From: Odiellus spinosus
Lineage: Eukaryota; Arthropoda; Arachnida; Opiliones; Phalangiidae
Direction of reading: 5' to 3'
DNA: 64,000 bases
Assembly: GCA_963920705.1 (NCBI GenBank)
Contig: CAWUCO010000268.1
Location: forward strand, 3,534,001 to 3,598,000
Under the pieces are notes generated by a model. The model had not been told where the DNA came from, ran no database searches, and was given only the letters and a program-made list of their open reading frames with translations. Below are positions 1-13,759 of the stretch, one piece after another. The translations under genes and the position numbers were made by a program. Position 1 is the first letter of the stretch. Each line of letters starts with the position of its first letter.

Positions 1-2014
1 AATATGGACAATTCAAAAAGCGAATTTTGAAAATCTGAAATTTGACTATTTTGATATTGTATGATTTCTTGAATTGGCCATATTTTTCTTGTTTTTCAAC
101 GGATTTTTGAAAACTCTTGTTATTTAGACTGTCCATTAATTGCTCTTTCGAATGACTTTGGTTTTGTCTAAATTGCAAAATTGTGACAAATATAAAATTG
201 GTTAAAATTAAGCAAAAACACTTAAAAATCCAAGATTATTGGATTCAAATGGACACAAAACTTTTGATTTTTAAGCGATTTAGACAAAATTAAGACCACT
301 CGAAAGAACAAATATTGGTCTATCTAAAAAACAAGAGTTTTGGAAAATCCGTTGAAAAACATGGAAAATATGGACAATTCAAAAAGCATCTAATATCAAA
401 AAGCGAATTTTGAAAATCTGAAATTTGACTATTTTGATATTCTATGATTTCTTGAATTGGCCATATTTTTCTTGTTTTTCAACGGATTTTTGAAAACTCT
501 TATTATTTAGACTGTCCATTAATTGCTCTTTCGAATGACTTTGGTTTTGTCTAAATTGCAAAATTGTGACAAATATAAAATTGGTTAAAATAAAGCAAAA
601 ACACTTAAAAATCCAAGATTATTGGATTCAAATGGACACAAAACTTTTGATTTTTAAGCGATTTAGACAAAATAAAGACTACTCGAAAGAGCAAATATTG
701 GTCTATCTGAAAATCAAGAGTTTTGGAAAATCCGTTGAAAAACATGGAAAATATGGCCAATTCAAAAAACATCTAATATCAAAAAGCGAATTTTGAAAAT
801 CTGAAATTTGACTATTTTGATATTGTATGGTTTCTTGAATTGGCCATATTTTTCTTGTTTTTCAACGGATTTTTAAAAAATTCTTATTATTTAGACTGTC
901 CATTAATTGCTCTTTCGAATGACTTTGGTTTTGTCTAAATTGCAAAATTGTGACCAATATAAAATTGGTTAAAATTAAGCAAAAACGCTTAAAAATCCAA
1001 GATTATTGGATTCAAATGGACACAAAACTTTTGATTTTTAAGCGATTTAGACAAAATTGAGACCACTCTAAAGAGCAAATATTGGTCTATCTAAAAAACA
1101 AGAGTTTTGGGAAATCCGTTGAAAACATGGAAAATATGGACAATTCAAAAAGCATCAAATATCAAAAAGCAAATTTTGAAAATCTGAAATTTGACTATTT
1201 TGATATTCTATGATTTCTTGAATTGGCCATATTTTTCTTGTTTTTCAACGGATTTTTGAAAACTCTTATTATTTAGACTGTCCATTAACTGCTCTTTCGA
1301 ATGACTTTGGTTTTGTCTAAATTGCCAAGATGTGACAAATATAAAATTGGTTAAAATAAAGCAAAAACACTTAAAAATCCAAGATTATTGGATTCAAATG
1401 GACACAAAACTTTTGATTTTTAAGCGATTTAGACAAAATTAAGACTACTCGAAAGAGCAAATATTGGTCTATCTAAAAAACAAGAGTTTTGGAAAATCCG
1501 ATGAAAAACATGGAAAATATAGCCAATTCAAAAAACATCTAATATCAAAAAGCGAATTTTTAAAATCTGAAATTTGACTATTTTGATATTCTATGATTTC
1601 TTGAATTGGCCATATTTTCTTGTTTTTCAACGGATTTTCCAAAACTCTTATTATTTAGACTGTCCATTAATTTCTCTTTCGAATGACTTTGGTTTTGTCT
1701 AAATTGCAAAATTGTGACAAATATAAAATTGGTTAAAATTAAGCAAAAACGCTTAAAAATCCAAGATTATTGGATTCAAATGGACACAAAACTTTTGATT
1801 TTTAAGCGATATAGACAAAATTAAGACCACTCGAAAGAGCAAATATTGGTCTATCTAAAAAACAAGAGTTTTGGAAAATCCGTTGAAAAACATGGAAAAT
1901 ATGGACAATTCAAAAAGCATCTAATATCAAAAAGCGAATTTTTAAAATCTGAAATTTGACTATTTTGATATTGTATGGTTTCTTGAATTGGCCATATTTT
2001 TCTTGTTTTTCAAC

Positions 2015-2375
2015 GGATTTTCCAAAACTCTTGATTTTCAGATAGACCAATATTTGCTCTTTCGAGTGGTCTTAATTTTGTCTAAATCGCTTAAAAATCA
2101 AAAGTTTTGTGTCCTTTTGAATCCAATAATCTTGGATTTTTAAGTGTTTTTGCTTTATTTTAACCAATTTTATATTTGTCACAATTTTGCAATTTAGACA
2201 AAACCAAAGTCATTCGAAAGAGCAATTAATGGACAGTCTAAATAACAAGTGTTTTCAAAAATCCGTTGAAAAACAAGAAAAATATGGCCAATTCAAGAAA
2301 TCATACAATATCAAAATAGTCAAATTTCAGATTTTAAAAATTCGCTTTTTGATATTAGATGTTTTTTGAATTGGC
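2015..2375 (+). repeat. Single-monomer forward island 1
   Basis: Inside the reverse block the sequence switches from half A on minus to half B on minus inside the shared core TTTTTCAACGGATTTTCC (about 2,005-2,022). It then runs forward through linker, half A and centre. It returns to half A on minus at about 2,371-2,378, where the B-type TTTTTTGAATTGG joins the A-type CCATATTTTTCTTG. Both junctions lie in or beside the conserved core. Junction limits are accurate only to the length of shared sequence. Confidence 0.8.
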
Positions 2376-2780
2376 CATATTTTTCTTGTTTTTCAACGGA
2401 TTTTTGAAAACTCTTATTATTTAGACTGTCCATTAATTGCTCTTTCGAATGACTTTGGTTTTGTCTAAATTGCAAAATTGTGACAAATATAAAATTGGTT
2501 AAAATTAAGCAAAAACGCTTAAAAATCCAAGATTATTGGATTCAAATGGACACAAAACTTTTGATTTTTAAGCGATATAGACAAAATTAAGACCACTCGA
2601 AAGAGCAAATATTGGTCTATCTAAAAAACAAGAGTTTTGGAAAATCCGTTGAAAAACATGGAAAATATGGACAATTCAAAAAGCATCTAATATCAAAAAG
2701 CGAATTTTTAAAATCTGAAATTTGACTATTTTGATATTGTATGGTTTCTTGAATTGGCCATATTTTTCTTGTTTTTCAAC

Positions 2781-3141
2781 GGATTTTCCAAAACTCTTGA
2801 TTTTCAGATAGACCAATATTTGCTCTTTCGAGTGGTCTTAATTTTGTCTAAATCGCTTAAAAATCAAAAGTTTTGTGTCCATTTGAATCCAATAATCTTG
2901 GATTTTTAAGTGTTTTTGCTTTATTTTAACCAATTTTATATTTGTCACAATTTTGCAATTTAGACAAAACCAAAGTCATTCGAAAGAGCAATTAATGGAC
3001 AGTCTAAATAACAAGAGTTTTCAAAAATCCGTTGAAAAACAAGAAAAATATGGCCAATTCAAGAAATCATACAATATAAAAATAGTCAAATTTCAGATTT
3101 TAAAAATTCGCTTTTTGATATTAGATGTTTTTTGAATTGGC
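2781..3141 (+). repeat. Single-monomer forward island 2
   Basis: This island has the same two junction types as the one starting near 2,015 and lies 766 bp (two monomers) downstream. The island and its flank were therefore probably copied together as a dimer rather than formed twice. The left switch falls in the core at about 2,772-2,788. The right switch lies at about 3,131-3,141. Confidence 0.8.
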
Positions 3142-3440
3142 CATATTTTTCTTGTTTTTCAACGGATTTTTGAAAACTCTTATTATTTAGACTGTCCATT
3201 AATTGCTCTTTCGAATGACTTTGGTTTTGTCTAAATTGCAAAATTGTGACAAATATAAAATTGGTTAAAATTAAGCAAAAACACTTAAAAATCCAAGATT
3301 ATTGGATTAAAATGGACACAAAACTTTTGATTTTTTAGCGATTTAGACAAAATTAAGACTACTCGAAATAGCAAATATTGGTCTATCTGAAAATCAAGAG
3401 TTTTGGAAAATCCGTTGAAAAACATGGAAAATATGGACAA

Positions 3441-3826
3441 TTCAAGAAATCATAGAATATCAAAATAGTCAAATTTCAGATTTTCAAAATTCGCTTTTTG
3501 ATATTAGATGTTTTTTGAATTGTCCATATTTTCCATGTTTTTCAACGGATTTTCCAAAACTCTTGTTTTTTAGATAGACCAATATTTGCTCTTTCGAGTG
3601 GTCTTAATTTTGTCTAAATCGCTTAAATATCAAAAGTTTTGTGTCCATTTCAATCCAATAATCTTGGATTTTTAAGTGTTTTTGCTTTATTTTAACCAAT
3701 TTTATATTTATCACAATTTTGCAATTTAGACAAAACCAAAGTCATTCGAAAGAGCAATTAATGGACAGTCTAAATAATAAGAGTTTTCAAAAATCCGTTG
3801 AAAAACAAGAAAAATATGGCCAATTC
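3441..3826 (+). repeat. Single-monomer forward island 3
   Basis: The left junction fuses the first part of half B to the last part of half A. ACATGGAAAATATGGACAA, typical of B, is followed by TTCAAGAAATCATAG, typical of A. The right junction is the reciprocal type: half A up to ATATGGCCAATTC, followed by the B-type AAAAAACATCTAATATC near 3,830. The segment between is one monomer facing forward. Confidence 0.8.
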
Positions 3827-6800
3827 AAAAAACATCTAATATCAAAAAGCGAATTTTTAAAATCTGAAATTTGACTATTTTGATATTGTATGGTTTCTTG
3901 AATTGGCCATATTTTTCTTGTTTTTCAACGGATTTTTGAAATTTCTTGTTATTTAGACTGTCCATTAATTGCTCTTTCGAATGACTTTGGTTTTGTCTAA
4001 ATTGCAAAATTGTGACAAATATAAAATTGGTTAAAATAAAGCAAAAACACTTAAAAATCCAAGATTATTGGATTAAAATGGACACAAAACTTTTGATTTT
4101 TTAGCGATTTAGACAAAATTAAGACTACTCGAAAGAACAAATATTGGTCTATCTGAAAATCAAGAGTTTTGGAAAATCCGTTGAAAAACATGGAAAATAT
4201 GGACAATTGAAAAAGCATCTAATATCAAAAAGCGAATTTTGAAAATCTGAAATTTGACTATTTTGATATTGTATGATTTCTTGAATTGGCCATATTTTTC
4301 TTGTTTTTCAACGGATTTTTGAAAACTCTTGTTATTTAGACTGTCCATTAATTGCTCTTTCGAATGACTTTGGTTTTGTCTAAATTGCAAAATTGTGACC
4401 AATATAAAATTGGTTAAAATTAAGCAAAAACGCTTAAAAATCCAAGATTATTGGATTCAAATGGACACAAAACTTTTGATTTTTAAGCGATTTAGACAAA
4501 ATTAAGACCACTCGAAAGAGCAAATATTGGTTTATCTAAAAAACAAGAGTTTTGGAAAATCCGTTGAAAAACATGGAAAATATAGCCAATTCAAAAAACA
4601 TCTAATATCAAAAAGCGAATTTTTAAAATCTGAAATTTGACTATTTTGATATTGTATGGTTTCTTGAATTGGCCATATTTTTCTTGTTTTTCAACGGATT
4701 TTTGAAAACTCTTATTATTTAGACTGTCCATTAATTGCTCTTTCGAATGACTTTGGTTTTGTCTAAATTGCAAAATTGTGACAAATATAAAATTGGTTAA
4801 AATAAAGCAAAAACACTTAAAAATCCAAGATTATTGGATTCAAATGGACACAAAACTTTTGATTTTTAAGCGATTTAGACAAAATTAAGACCACTCGAAA
4901 GAGCAAATATTGGTCTATCTAAAAAACAAGAGTTTTGGAAAATCCGTTGAAAAACATGGAAAATATGGACAATTCAAAAAACATCTAATATCAAAAAGCG
5001 AATTTTGAAAATTTGAAATTTGACTATTTTGATATTCTATGATTTCTTGAATTGGCCATATTTTTCTTGTTTTTCAAAGGATTTTTGAAAACTCTTATTA
5101 TTTAGACTGTCCATTAATTGCTCTTTCGAATGACTTTGGTTTTGTCTAAATTGCAAAATTGTGACAAATATAAAATTGGTTAAAATTAAGCAAAAACGCT
5201 TAAAAATCCAAGATTATTGGATTAAAATGGACACAAAACATTTGATTTTTAAGCGATTTAGACAAAATTAAGACCACTCGAAAGAGAAAATATTGGTCTA
5301 TCTGAAAATCAAGAGTTTTGGAAAATCCGTTGAAAAACATGGAAAATATGGACAATTCAAAAAACAACTTATATCAAAAAGCGAATTTTTAAAATCTGAA
5401 ATTTGACTATTTTGATATTGTATGATTTCTTGAATTGGCCATATTTTTCTTGTTTTTCAACGGATTTTTGAAAACTCTTGTTATTTAGACTGTCCATTAA
5501 TTGCTCTTTCGAATGACTTTGGTTTTGTCTAAATTTCAAAATTGTGACCAATATAAAATTGGTTAAAATTAAGCAAAAACGCTTAAAAATCCAAGATTAT
5601 TGGATTCAAATGGACACAAAACTTTTGATTTTTAAGCGATTTAGACAAAATTAAGACCACTCGAAAGAGCAAATATTGGTTTATCTAAAAAACAAGAGTT
5701 TTGGAAAATCCGTTGAAAAACATGGAAAATATAGCCAATTCAAAAAACATCTAATATCAAAAAGCGAATTTTTAAAATCTGAAATTTGACTATTTTGATA
5801 TTGTATGGTTTCTTGAATTGGCCATATTTTTCTTGTTTTTCAACGGATTTTTGAAAACTCTTATTATTTAGACTGTCCATTAATTGCTCTTTCGAATGAC
5901 TTTGGTTTTGTCTAAATTGCAAAATTGTGACAAATATAAAATTGGTTAAAATAAAGCAAAAACACTTAAAAATCCAAGATTATTGGATTCAAATGGACAC
6001 AAAACTTTTGATTTTTAAGCGATTTAGACAAAATTAAGACCACTCGAAAGAGCAAATATTGGTCTATCTAAAAAACAAGAGTTTTGGAAAATCCGTTGAA
6101 AAACATGGAAAATATGGACAATTCGAAAAACATCTAATATCAAAAAGCGAATTTTGAAAATCTGAAATTTGACTATTTTGATATTCTATGATTTCTTGAA
6201 TTGGCCATATTTTTCTTGTTTTTCAACGGATTTTTGAAAACTCTTATTATTTAGACTGTTCATTAATTGCTCTTTCGAATGACTTTGGTTTTGTCTAAAT
6301 TGCAAAATTGTGACAAATATAAAATTGGTTAAAATAAAGCAAAAACACTTAAAAATCCAAGATTATTGGATTCAAATGGACACAAAACTTTTGATTTTTA
6401 AGCGATTTAGACAAAATTAAGACCACTCGAAAGAGCAAATATTGGTCTATCTGAAAATCAAGAGTTTTGGAAAATCCGTTGAAAAACATGGAAAATATGG
6501 ACAATTCAAAAAGCATCTAATATCAAAAAGCGAATTTTGAAAATCTGAAATTTGACTATTTTGATATTCTATGATTTCTTGAATTGGCCATATTTTTCTT
6601 GTTTTTCAAAGGATTTTTGAAAACTCTTATTATTTAGACTGTCCATTAATTGCTCTTTCGAATGACTTTGGTTTTGTCTAAATTGCAAAATTGTGACAAA
6701 TATAAAATTGGTTAAAATTAAGCAAAAACACTTAAAAATCCAAGATTATTGGATTCAAATGGACACAAAACTTTTGATTTTTAAGCGATTTAGACAAAAT

Positions 6801-7633
6801 TAAGACCACTCGAAAGGCCAAATATTGGTCTATCTGAAAATCAAGAGTTTTGGAAAATCCGTTGAAAAACATGGAAAATATGGACAATTCAAAAAGCATC
6901 TAATATCAAAAAGCGAATTTTGAAAATCTGAAATTTGACTATTTTGATATTCTATGATTTCTTGAATTGGCCATATTTTTCTTGTTTTTCAAAGGATTTT
7001 TGAAAACTCTTATTATTTAGACTGTCCATTAATTGCTCTTTCGAATGACTTTGGTTTTGTCTAAATTGCAAAATTGTGACAAATATAAAATTGGTTAAAA
7101 TTAAGCAAAAACGCTTAAAAATCCAAGATTATTGGATTAAAATGGACACAAAACTTTTGATTTTTAAGCGATTTAGACAAAATTAAGACCACTCGAAAGA
7201 GAAAATATTGGTCTATCTGAAAATCAAGAGTTTTGGAAAATCCGTTGAAAAACATGGAAAATATGGACAATTCAAAAAACAACTAATATCAAAAAGCGAA
7301 TTTTTAAAATCTGAATTTTGACTATTTTGATATTCTATGATTTCTTGAATTGGCCATATTTTTCTTGTTTTTCAACGGATTTTTGAAAACTCTTATTATT
7401 TAGACTGTCCATTAATTGCTCTTTCGAATGACTTTGGTTTTGTCTAAATTGCAAAATTGTGACAAATATAAAATTGGTTAAAATAAAGCAAAAACACTTA
7501 AAAATCCAAGATTATTGGATTCAAATGGACACAAAACTTTTGATTTTTAAGCGATTTAGACAAAATTAAGACCACTCGAAAGAGCAAATATTGGTCTATC
7601 TGAAAATCAAGAGTTTTGGAAAATCCGTTGAAA

Positions 7634-8040
7634 AACAAGAAAAATATGGCCAATTCAAGAAACCATACAATATCAAAATAGTCAAATTTCAGATTTTAAA
7701 AATTCGCTTTTTGATATTAGATGCTTTTTGAATTGTTCATATTTTCCATGTTTTTCAACGGATTTTCCAAAACTCTTTTTTTTTAGATAGACCAATATTT
7801 GTTCTTTCGAGTGGTTTTAATTTTGTCTATATCGCTTAAAAATCAAAAGTTTTGTGTCCATTTTAATCCAATAATCTTGGATTTTTAAGTGTTTTTGCTT
7901 AATTTTAACCAATTTTATATTTGTCACAATTTTGCAATTTAGACAAAACCAAAGTCATTCGAAAGAGCAATTAATGGACAGTCTAAATAATAAGAGTTTT
8001 CAAAAATCCGTTGAAAAACAAGAAAAATATGGCCAATTCA
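7634..8040 (+). repeat. Single-monomer forward island 4
   Basis: A B-to-A fusion occurs in the core near 7,624-7,638, where GTTGAAAAACA is followed by AGAAAAATATGGCC. The reciprocal A-to-B fusion lies near 8,021-8,041. The island carries a private T-run (CTCTTTTTTTTAGATAG) and TTTGTTCTTTCGAGTGG. Both variants recur 6,126 bp downstream in the island at 13,760, showing that the two are copies. Confidence 0.8.
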
Positions 8041-8783
8041 AAAAACATCTAATATCAAAAAGCGAATTTTTAAAATCTGAAATTTGACTATTTTGATATT
8101 GTATGGTTTCTTGAATTGGCCATATTTTTCTTGTTTTTCAACGGATTTTTGAAAACTCTTATTATTTAGACTGTCCATTAATTGCTCTTTCGAATGACTT
8201 TGGTTTTGTCTAAATTGCAAAATTGTGACAAATATAAAATTGGTTAAAATAAAGCAAAAACACTTAAAAATCCAAGATTATTGGATTCAAATGGACACAA
8301 AACTTTTGATTTTTAAGCGATTAAGACAAAATTAAGACCACTCGAAAGAGCAAATATTGGTTTATCTAAAAAACAAGAGTTTTGGAAAATCCGTTGAAAA
8401 ACATGGAAAATATAGCCAATTCAAAAAACATCTAATATTAAAAAGCGAATTTTTAAAATCTGAAATTTGACTATTTTGATATTGTATGGTTTCTTGAATT
8501 GGCCATATTTTTCTTGTTTTTCAACGGATTTTTGAAAACTCTTATTATTTAGACTGTCCATTAATTGCTCTTTCGAATGACTTTGGTTTTGTCTAAATTG
8601 CAAAATTGTGACAAATATAAAATTGGTTAAAATAAAGCAAAAACACTTAAAAATCCAAGATTATTGGATTCAAATGGACACAAAACTTTTGATTTTTAAG
8701 CGATTTAGACAAAATTAAGTCCACTCGAAAGAGCAAATATTGGTCTATCTGAAAATCAAGAGTTTTGGAAAATCCGTTGAAAA

Positions 8784-9187
8784 ACAAGAAAAATATGGAC
8801 AATTCAAGAAACCATACAATTTTAAAATAGTCAAATTTCAGATTTTAAAAATTCGCTTTTTGATATTAGATGCTTTTTGAATTGTTCATGTTTTCCATGT
8901 TTTTCAACGGATTTTCCAAAAGTCTTGTTTTTTAGATAGACCAATATTTGCTCTTTCGAGTTGTCTTAATTTTGTCTATATCGCTTAAAAATCAAAAGTT
9001 TTGTATCCATTTTAATCCAATAATCTTGGATTTTTAAGTGTTTTTGCTTAATATTAACCAATTTTATATTTGTCACAATTTTGCAATTTAGACAAAACCA
9101 AAGTCATTCGAAAGAGCAATTAATGGACAGTCTAAATAATAAGAGTTTTCAAAAATCCGTTGAAAAACAAGAAAAATATGGACAATT
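8784..9187 (+). repeat. Single-monomer forward island 5
   Basis: The left fusion is in the core GTTGAAAAACAAG near 8,784, and the right fusion is near 9,187 (CAATTCAAAAAACAACTAA). Private variants include CATACAATTTTAAAATAG at the centre, TTCATGTTTTCC in half B, AAAAGTCTTG and CGAGTTGTC. All reappear in the island at 14,910, apart from one visible base difference at 9,005 (A) versus 15,131 (G). Confidence 0.8.
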
Positions 9188-9774
9188 CAAAAAACAACTA
9201 ATATCAAAAAGCGAATTTTTAAAATCTGAATTTTGACTATTTTGATATTCTATGATTTCTTGAATTGGCCATATTTTTCTTGTTTTTCAACGGATTTTTG
9301 AAAACTCTTATTATTTAGACTGTCCATTAATTGCTCTTTCGAATGACTTTGGTTTTGTCTAAATTGCAAAATTGTGACAAATATAAAATTGGTTAAAATA
9401 AAGCAAAAACACTTAAAAATCCAAGATTATTGGATTCAAATGGACTCAAAACTTTTGATTTTTAAGCGATTTAGACAAAATTAAGACCACTCGAAAGAGC
9501 AAATATTGGTCTATCTGAAAATCAAGAGTTTTGGAAAATCCGTTGAAAAAGATGGAAAATATGGACAATTCAAAAAGCATCTAATATCAAAAAGCGAATT
9601 TTGAAAATCTGAAATTTGACTATTTTGATATTCTATGATTTCTTGAATTGGCCATATTTTTCTTGTTTTTCAAAGGATTTTTGAAAACTCTTATTATTTA
9701 GACTGTCCATTAATTGCTCTTTCGAATGACTTTGGTTTTGTCTAAATTGCAAAATTGTGACAAATATAAAATTG

Positions 9775-12700
9775 GTTAAAATTAAGCAAAAACGCTTAAA
9801 AATCCAAGATTATTGGATTAAAATGGACACAAAACTTTTGATTTTTAAGCGATTTAGACAAAATTAAGACCACTCGAAAGAGCAAATATTGGTCTATCTG
9901 AAAATCAAGAGTTTTGGAAAATCCGTTGAAAAACATGGAAAATATGGACAATTCAAAAAACAACTAATATCAAAAAGCGAATTTTTAAAATCTGAATTTT
10001 GACTATTTTGATATTCTATGATTTCTTGAATTGGCCATATTTTTCTTGTTTTTCAACGGATTTTTGAAAACTCTTATTATTTAGACTGTCCATTAATTGC
10101 TCTTTCGAATGACTTTGGTTTTGTCTAAATTGCAAAATTGTGACAAATATAAAATTGGTTAAAATAAAGCAAAAACACTTAAAAATCCAAGATTATTGGA
10201 TTCAAATGGACACAAAACTTTTGATTTTTAAGCGATTTAGACAAAATTAAGACCACTCAAAAGAGCAAATATTGGTCTATCTGAAAATCAAGAGTTTTGG
10301 AAAATCCGTTGAAAAACATGGAAAATATGGACAATTCAAAAAGCATCTAATATCAAAAAGCGAATTTTGAAAATCTGAAATTTGACTATTTTGATATTTA
10401 TGATTTCTTGAATTGGCCATATTTTTCTTGTTTTTCAAAGGATTTTTGAAAACTCTTATTATTTAGACTGTCCATTAATTGCTCTTTCGAATGACTTTGG
10501 TTTTGTCTAAATTGCAAAATTGTGACAAATATAAAATTGGTTAAAATTAAGCAAAAACGCTTAAAAATCCAAGATTATTGGATTAAAATGGACACAAAAC
10601 TTTTGATTTTTAAGCGATTTAGACAAAATTAAGACCACTCGAAAGAGCAAATATTGGTCTATCTGAAAATCAAGAGTTTTGGAAAATCCGTTGAAAAACA
10701 TGGAAAATATGGACAATTCAAAAAACAACTAATATCAAAAAGCGAATTTTTAAAATCTGAATTTTGACTATTTTGATATTCTATGATTTCTTGAATTGGC
10801 CATATTTTTCTTGTTTTTCAACGGATTTTTGAAAACTCTTATTATTTAGACTGTCCATTAATTGCTCTTTCGAATGACTTTGGTTTTGTCTAAATTGCAA
10901 AATTGTGACAAATATAAAATTGGTTAAAATAAAGCAAAAACACTTAAAAATCCAAGATTATTGGATTAAAATGGACACAAAACTTTTGATTTTTAAGCGA
11001 TTGACACAAAATTAAGACCACTCGAAAGAGCAAATATTGGTCTATCTGAAAATCAAGAGTTTTGGAAAATCCGTTGAAAAACATGGAAAATATGGACAAT
11101 TCAAAAAGCATCTAATATCAAAAAGCGAATTTTGAAAATCTGAAATTTGACTATTTTGATATTCTATGATTTCTTGAATTGGCCATATTTTTCTTGTTTT
11201 TCAAAGGATTTTTGAAAACTCTTATTATTTAGACTGTCCATTAATTGCTCTTTCGAATGACTTTGGTTTTGTCTAAATTGCAAAATTGTGACAAATATAA
11301 AATTGGTTAAAATTAAGCAAAAACGCTTAAAAATCCAAGATTATTGGATTAAAATGGACACAAAACTTTTGATTTTTAAGCGATTTAGACAAAATTAAGA
11401 CCACTCGAAAGAGCAAATATTGGTCTATCTGAAAATCAAGAGTTTTGGAAAATCCGTTGAAAAACAAGAAAAATATGGACAATTCAAGAAACCATACAAT
11501 ATCAAAATAGTAAAATTTCAGATTTTAAAAATTCGCTTTTTGATATTAGATGCTTTTTGAATTGTCCATATTTTCCATGTTTTTCAACGGATTTTCCAAA
11601 ACTCTTGTTTTTTAGATAGACCAATATTTGCTCTTTCGAGTGGTCTTAATTTTGTCTATATCACTTAAAAATCAAAAGTTTTGTGTCCATTTTAATCCAA
11701 TAATCTTGAATTTTTAAGTGTTTTTGCTTAATTTTAACCAATTTTATATTTGTCACAATTTTGCAATTTAGACAAAACCAAAGTCATTCGAAAGAGCAAT
11801 TAATGGACAGTCTAAATAATAAGAGTTTTCAAAAATCCGTTGAAAAACAAGAAAAATATGGACAATTCAAAAAACATCTAATATCAAAAAGCGAATTTTG
11901 AAAATCTGAAATTTGACTATTTTGATATTCTATGATTTCTTGAATTGGCCATATTTTTCTTGTTTTTCAAAGGATTTTTGAAAACTCTTATTATTTAGAC
12001 TGTCCATTAATTGCTCTTTCGAATGACTTTGGTTTTGTCTAAATTGCAAAATTGTGACAAATATAAAATTGGTTAAAATTAAGCAAAAACGCTTAAAAAT
12101 CCAAGATTATTGGATTAAAATGGACACAAAACTTTTGATTTTTAAGCGATTTAGACAAAATTAAGACCACTCGAAAGAGCAAATATTGGTCTATCTGAAA
12201 ATCAAGAGTTTTGGAAAATCCGTTGAAAAACATGGAAAATATGGACAATTCAAAAAACAACTAATATCAAAAAGCGAATTTTTAAAATCTGAATTTTGAC
12301 TATTTTGATATTCTATGATTTCTTGAATTGGCCATATTTTTCTTGTTTTTCAACGGATTTTTGAAAACTCTTATTATTTAGACTGTCCATTAATTGCTCT
12401 TTCGAATGACTTTGGTTTTGTCTAAATTGCAAAATTGTGACAAATATAAAATTGGTTAAAATAAAGCAAAAACACTTAAAAATCCAAGATTATTGGATTC
12501 AAATGGACACAAAACTTTTGATTTTTAAGCGATTTAGACAAAATTAAGACCACTCAAAAGAGCAAATATTGGTCTATCTGAAAATCAAGAGTTTTGGAAA
12601 ATCCGTTGAAAAACATGGAAAATATGGACAATTCAAAAAGCATCTAATATCAAAAAGCGAATTTTGAAAATCTGAAATTTGACTATTTTGATATTTATGA

Positions 12701-13755
12701 TTTCTTGAATTGGCCATATTTTTCTTGTTTTTCAAAGGATTTTTGAAAACTCTTATTATTTAGACTGTCCATTAATTGCTCTTTCGAATGACTTTGGTTT
12801 TGTCTAAATTGCAAAATTGTGACAAATATAAAATTGGTTAAAATTAAGCAAAAACGCTTAAAAATCCAAGATTATTGGATTAAAATGGACACAAAACTTT
12901 TGATTTTTAAGCGATTTAGACAAAATTAAGACCACTCGAAAGAGCAAATATTGGTCTATCTGAAAATCAAGAGTTTTGGAAAATCCGTTGAAAAACATGG
13001 AAAATATGGACAATTCAAAAAACAACTAATATCAAAAAGCGAATTTTTAAAATCTGAATTTTGACTATTTTGATATTCTATGATTTCTTGAATTGGCCAT
13101 ATTTTTCTTGTTTTTCAACGGATTTTTGAAAACTCTTATTATTTAGACTGTCCATTAATTGCTCTTTCGAATGACTTTGGTTTTGTCTAAATTGCAAAAT
13201 TGTGACAAATATAAAATTGGTTAAAATAAAGCAAAAACACTTAAAAATCCAAGATTATTGGATTAAAATGGACACAAAACTTTTGATTTTTAAGCGATTG
13301 ACACAAAATTAAGACCACTCGAAAGAGCAAATATTGGTCTATCTGAAAATCAAGAGTTTTGGAAAATCCGTTGAAAAACATGGAAAATATGGACAATTCA
13401 AAAAGCATCTAATATCAAAAAGCGAATTTTGAAAATCTGAAATTTGACTATTTTGATATTCTATGATTTCTTGAATTGGCCATATTTTTCTTGTTTTTCA
13501 AAGGATTTTTGAAAACTCTTATTATTTAGACTGTCCATTAATTGCTCTTTCGAATGACTTTGGTTTTGTCTAAATTGCAAAATTGTGACAAATATAAAAT
13601 TGGTTAAAATTAAGCAAAAACGCTTAAAAATCCAAGATTATTGGATTAAAATGGACACAAAACTTTTGATTTTTAAGCGATTTAGACAAAATTAAGACCA
13701 CTCGAAAGAGCAAATATTGGTCTATCTGAAAATCAAGAGTTTTGGAAAATCCGTT
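9775..13755. repeat. Nested 2,297-bp tandem duplication (6-mer)
   Basis: The segment at about 9,775-11,458 is repeated at about 12,072-13,755. Shared private variants are ACCACTCAAAAGAG (10,252 and 12,552), the one-base-shorter GATATTTATGATTTC (near 10,394 and 12,693) and TTGACACAAAATT (11,001 and 13,298, an offset of 2,297). The event partly fills the gap between the two 6,126-bp copies, so several amplification steps overlap here. A further copy of the TTGACACAAAATT monomer lies at 18,276, 1,149 bp after the one at 17,127. Confidence 0.83.
11464..11870 (+). repeat. Single-monomer forward island 6
   Basis: A B-to-A fusion lies near 11,464 and an A-to-B fusion near 11,870. Marker variants are ATAGTAAAATTTCAG in the centre, GTCTATATCACTT and AATCTTGAATTTTT in the linker. 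The same set is found in the islands at 17,590 and 19,121, so all three derive from one ancestor. Confidence 0.8.
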
Positions 13756-13759
13756 GAAA

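Larger units (their letters stand above)
7525..12075. repeat. 6,126-bp duplication, first copy
   Basis: This stretch aligns with 13,651-18,200 at a constant offset of 6,126 bp (16 monomers). Matching private variants include AAGTCCACTCGAAAG (8,719 and 14,845), GGACTCAAAACT (9,442 and 15,568), GTTGAAAAAGATGG, ACCACTCAAAAGAG (10,252 and 16,378) and GATTGACACAAAATT (near 11,000 and 17,126). One base difference was found by eye, at 9,005 versus 15,131. The duplicated segment carries three orientation islands. Ends were set where linker variants stop matching and are good to about 100 bp. Confidence 0.88.
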
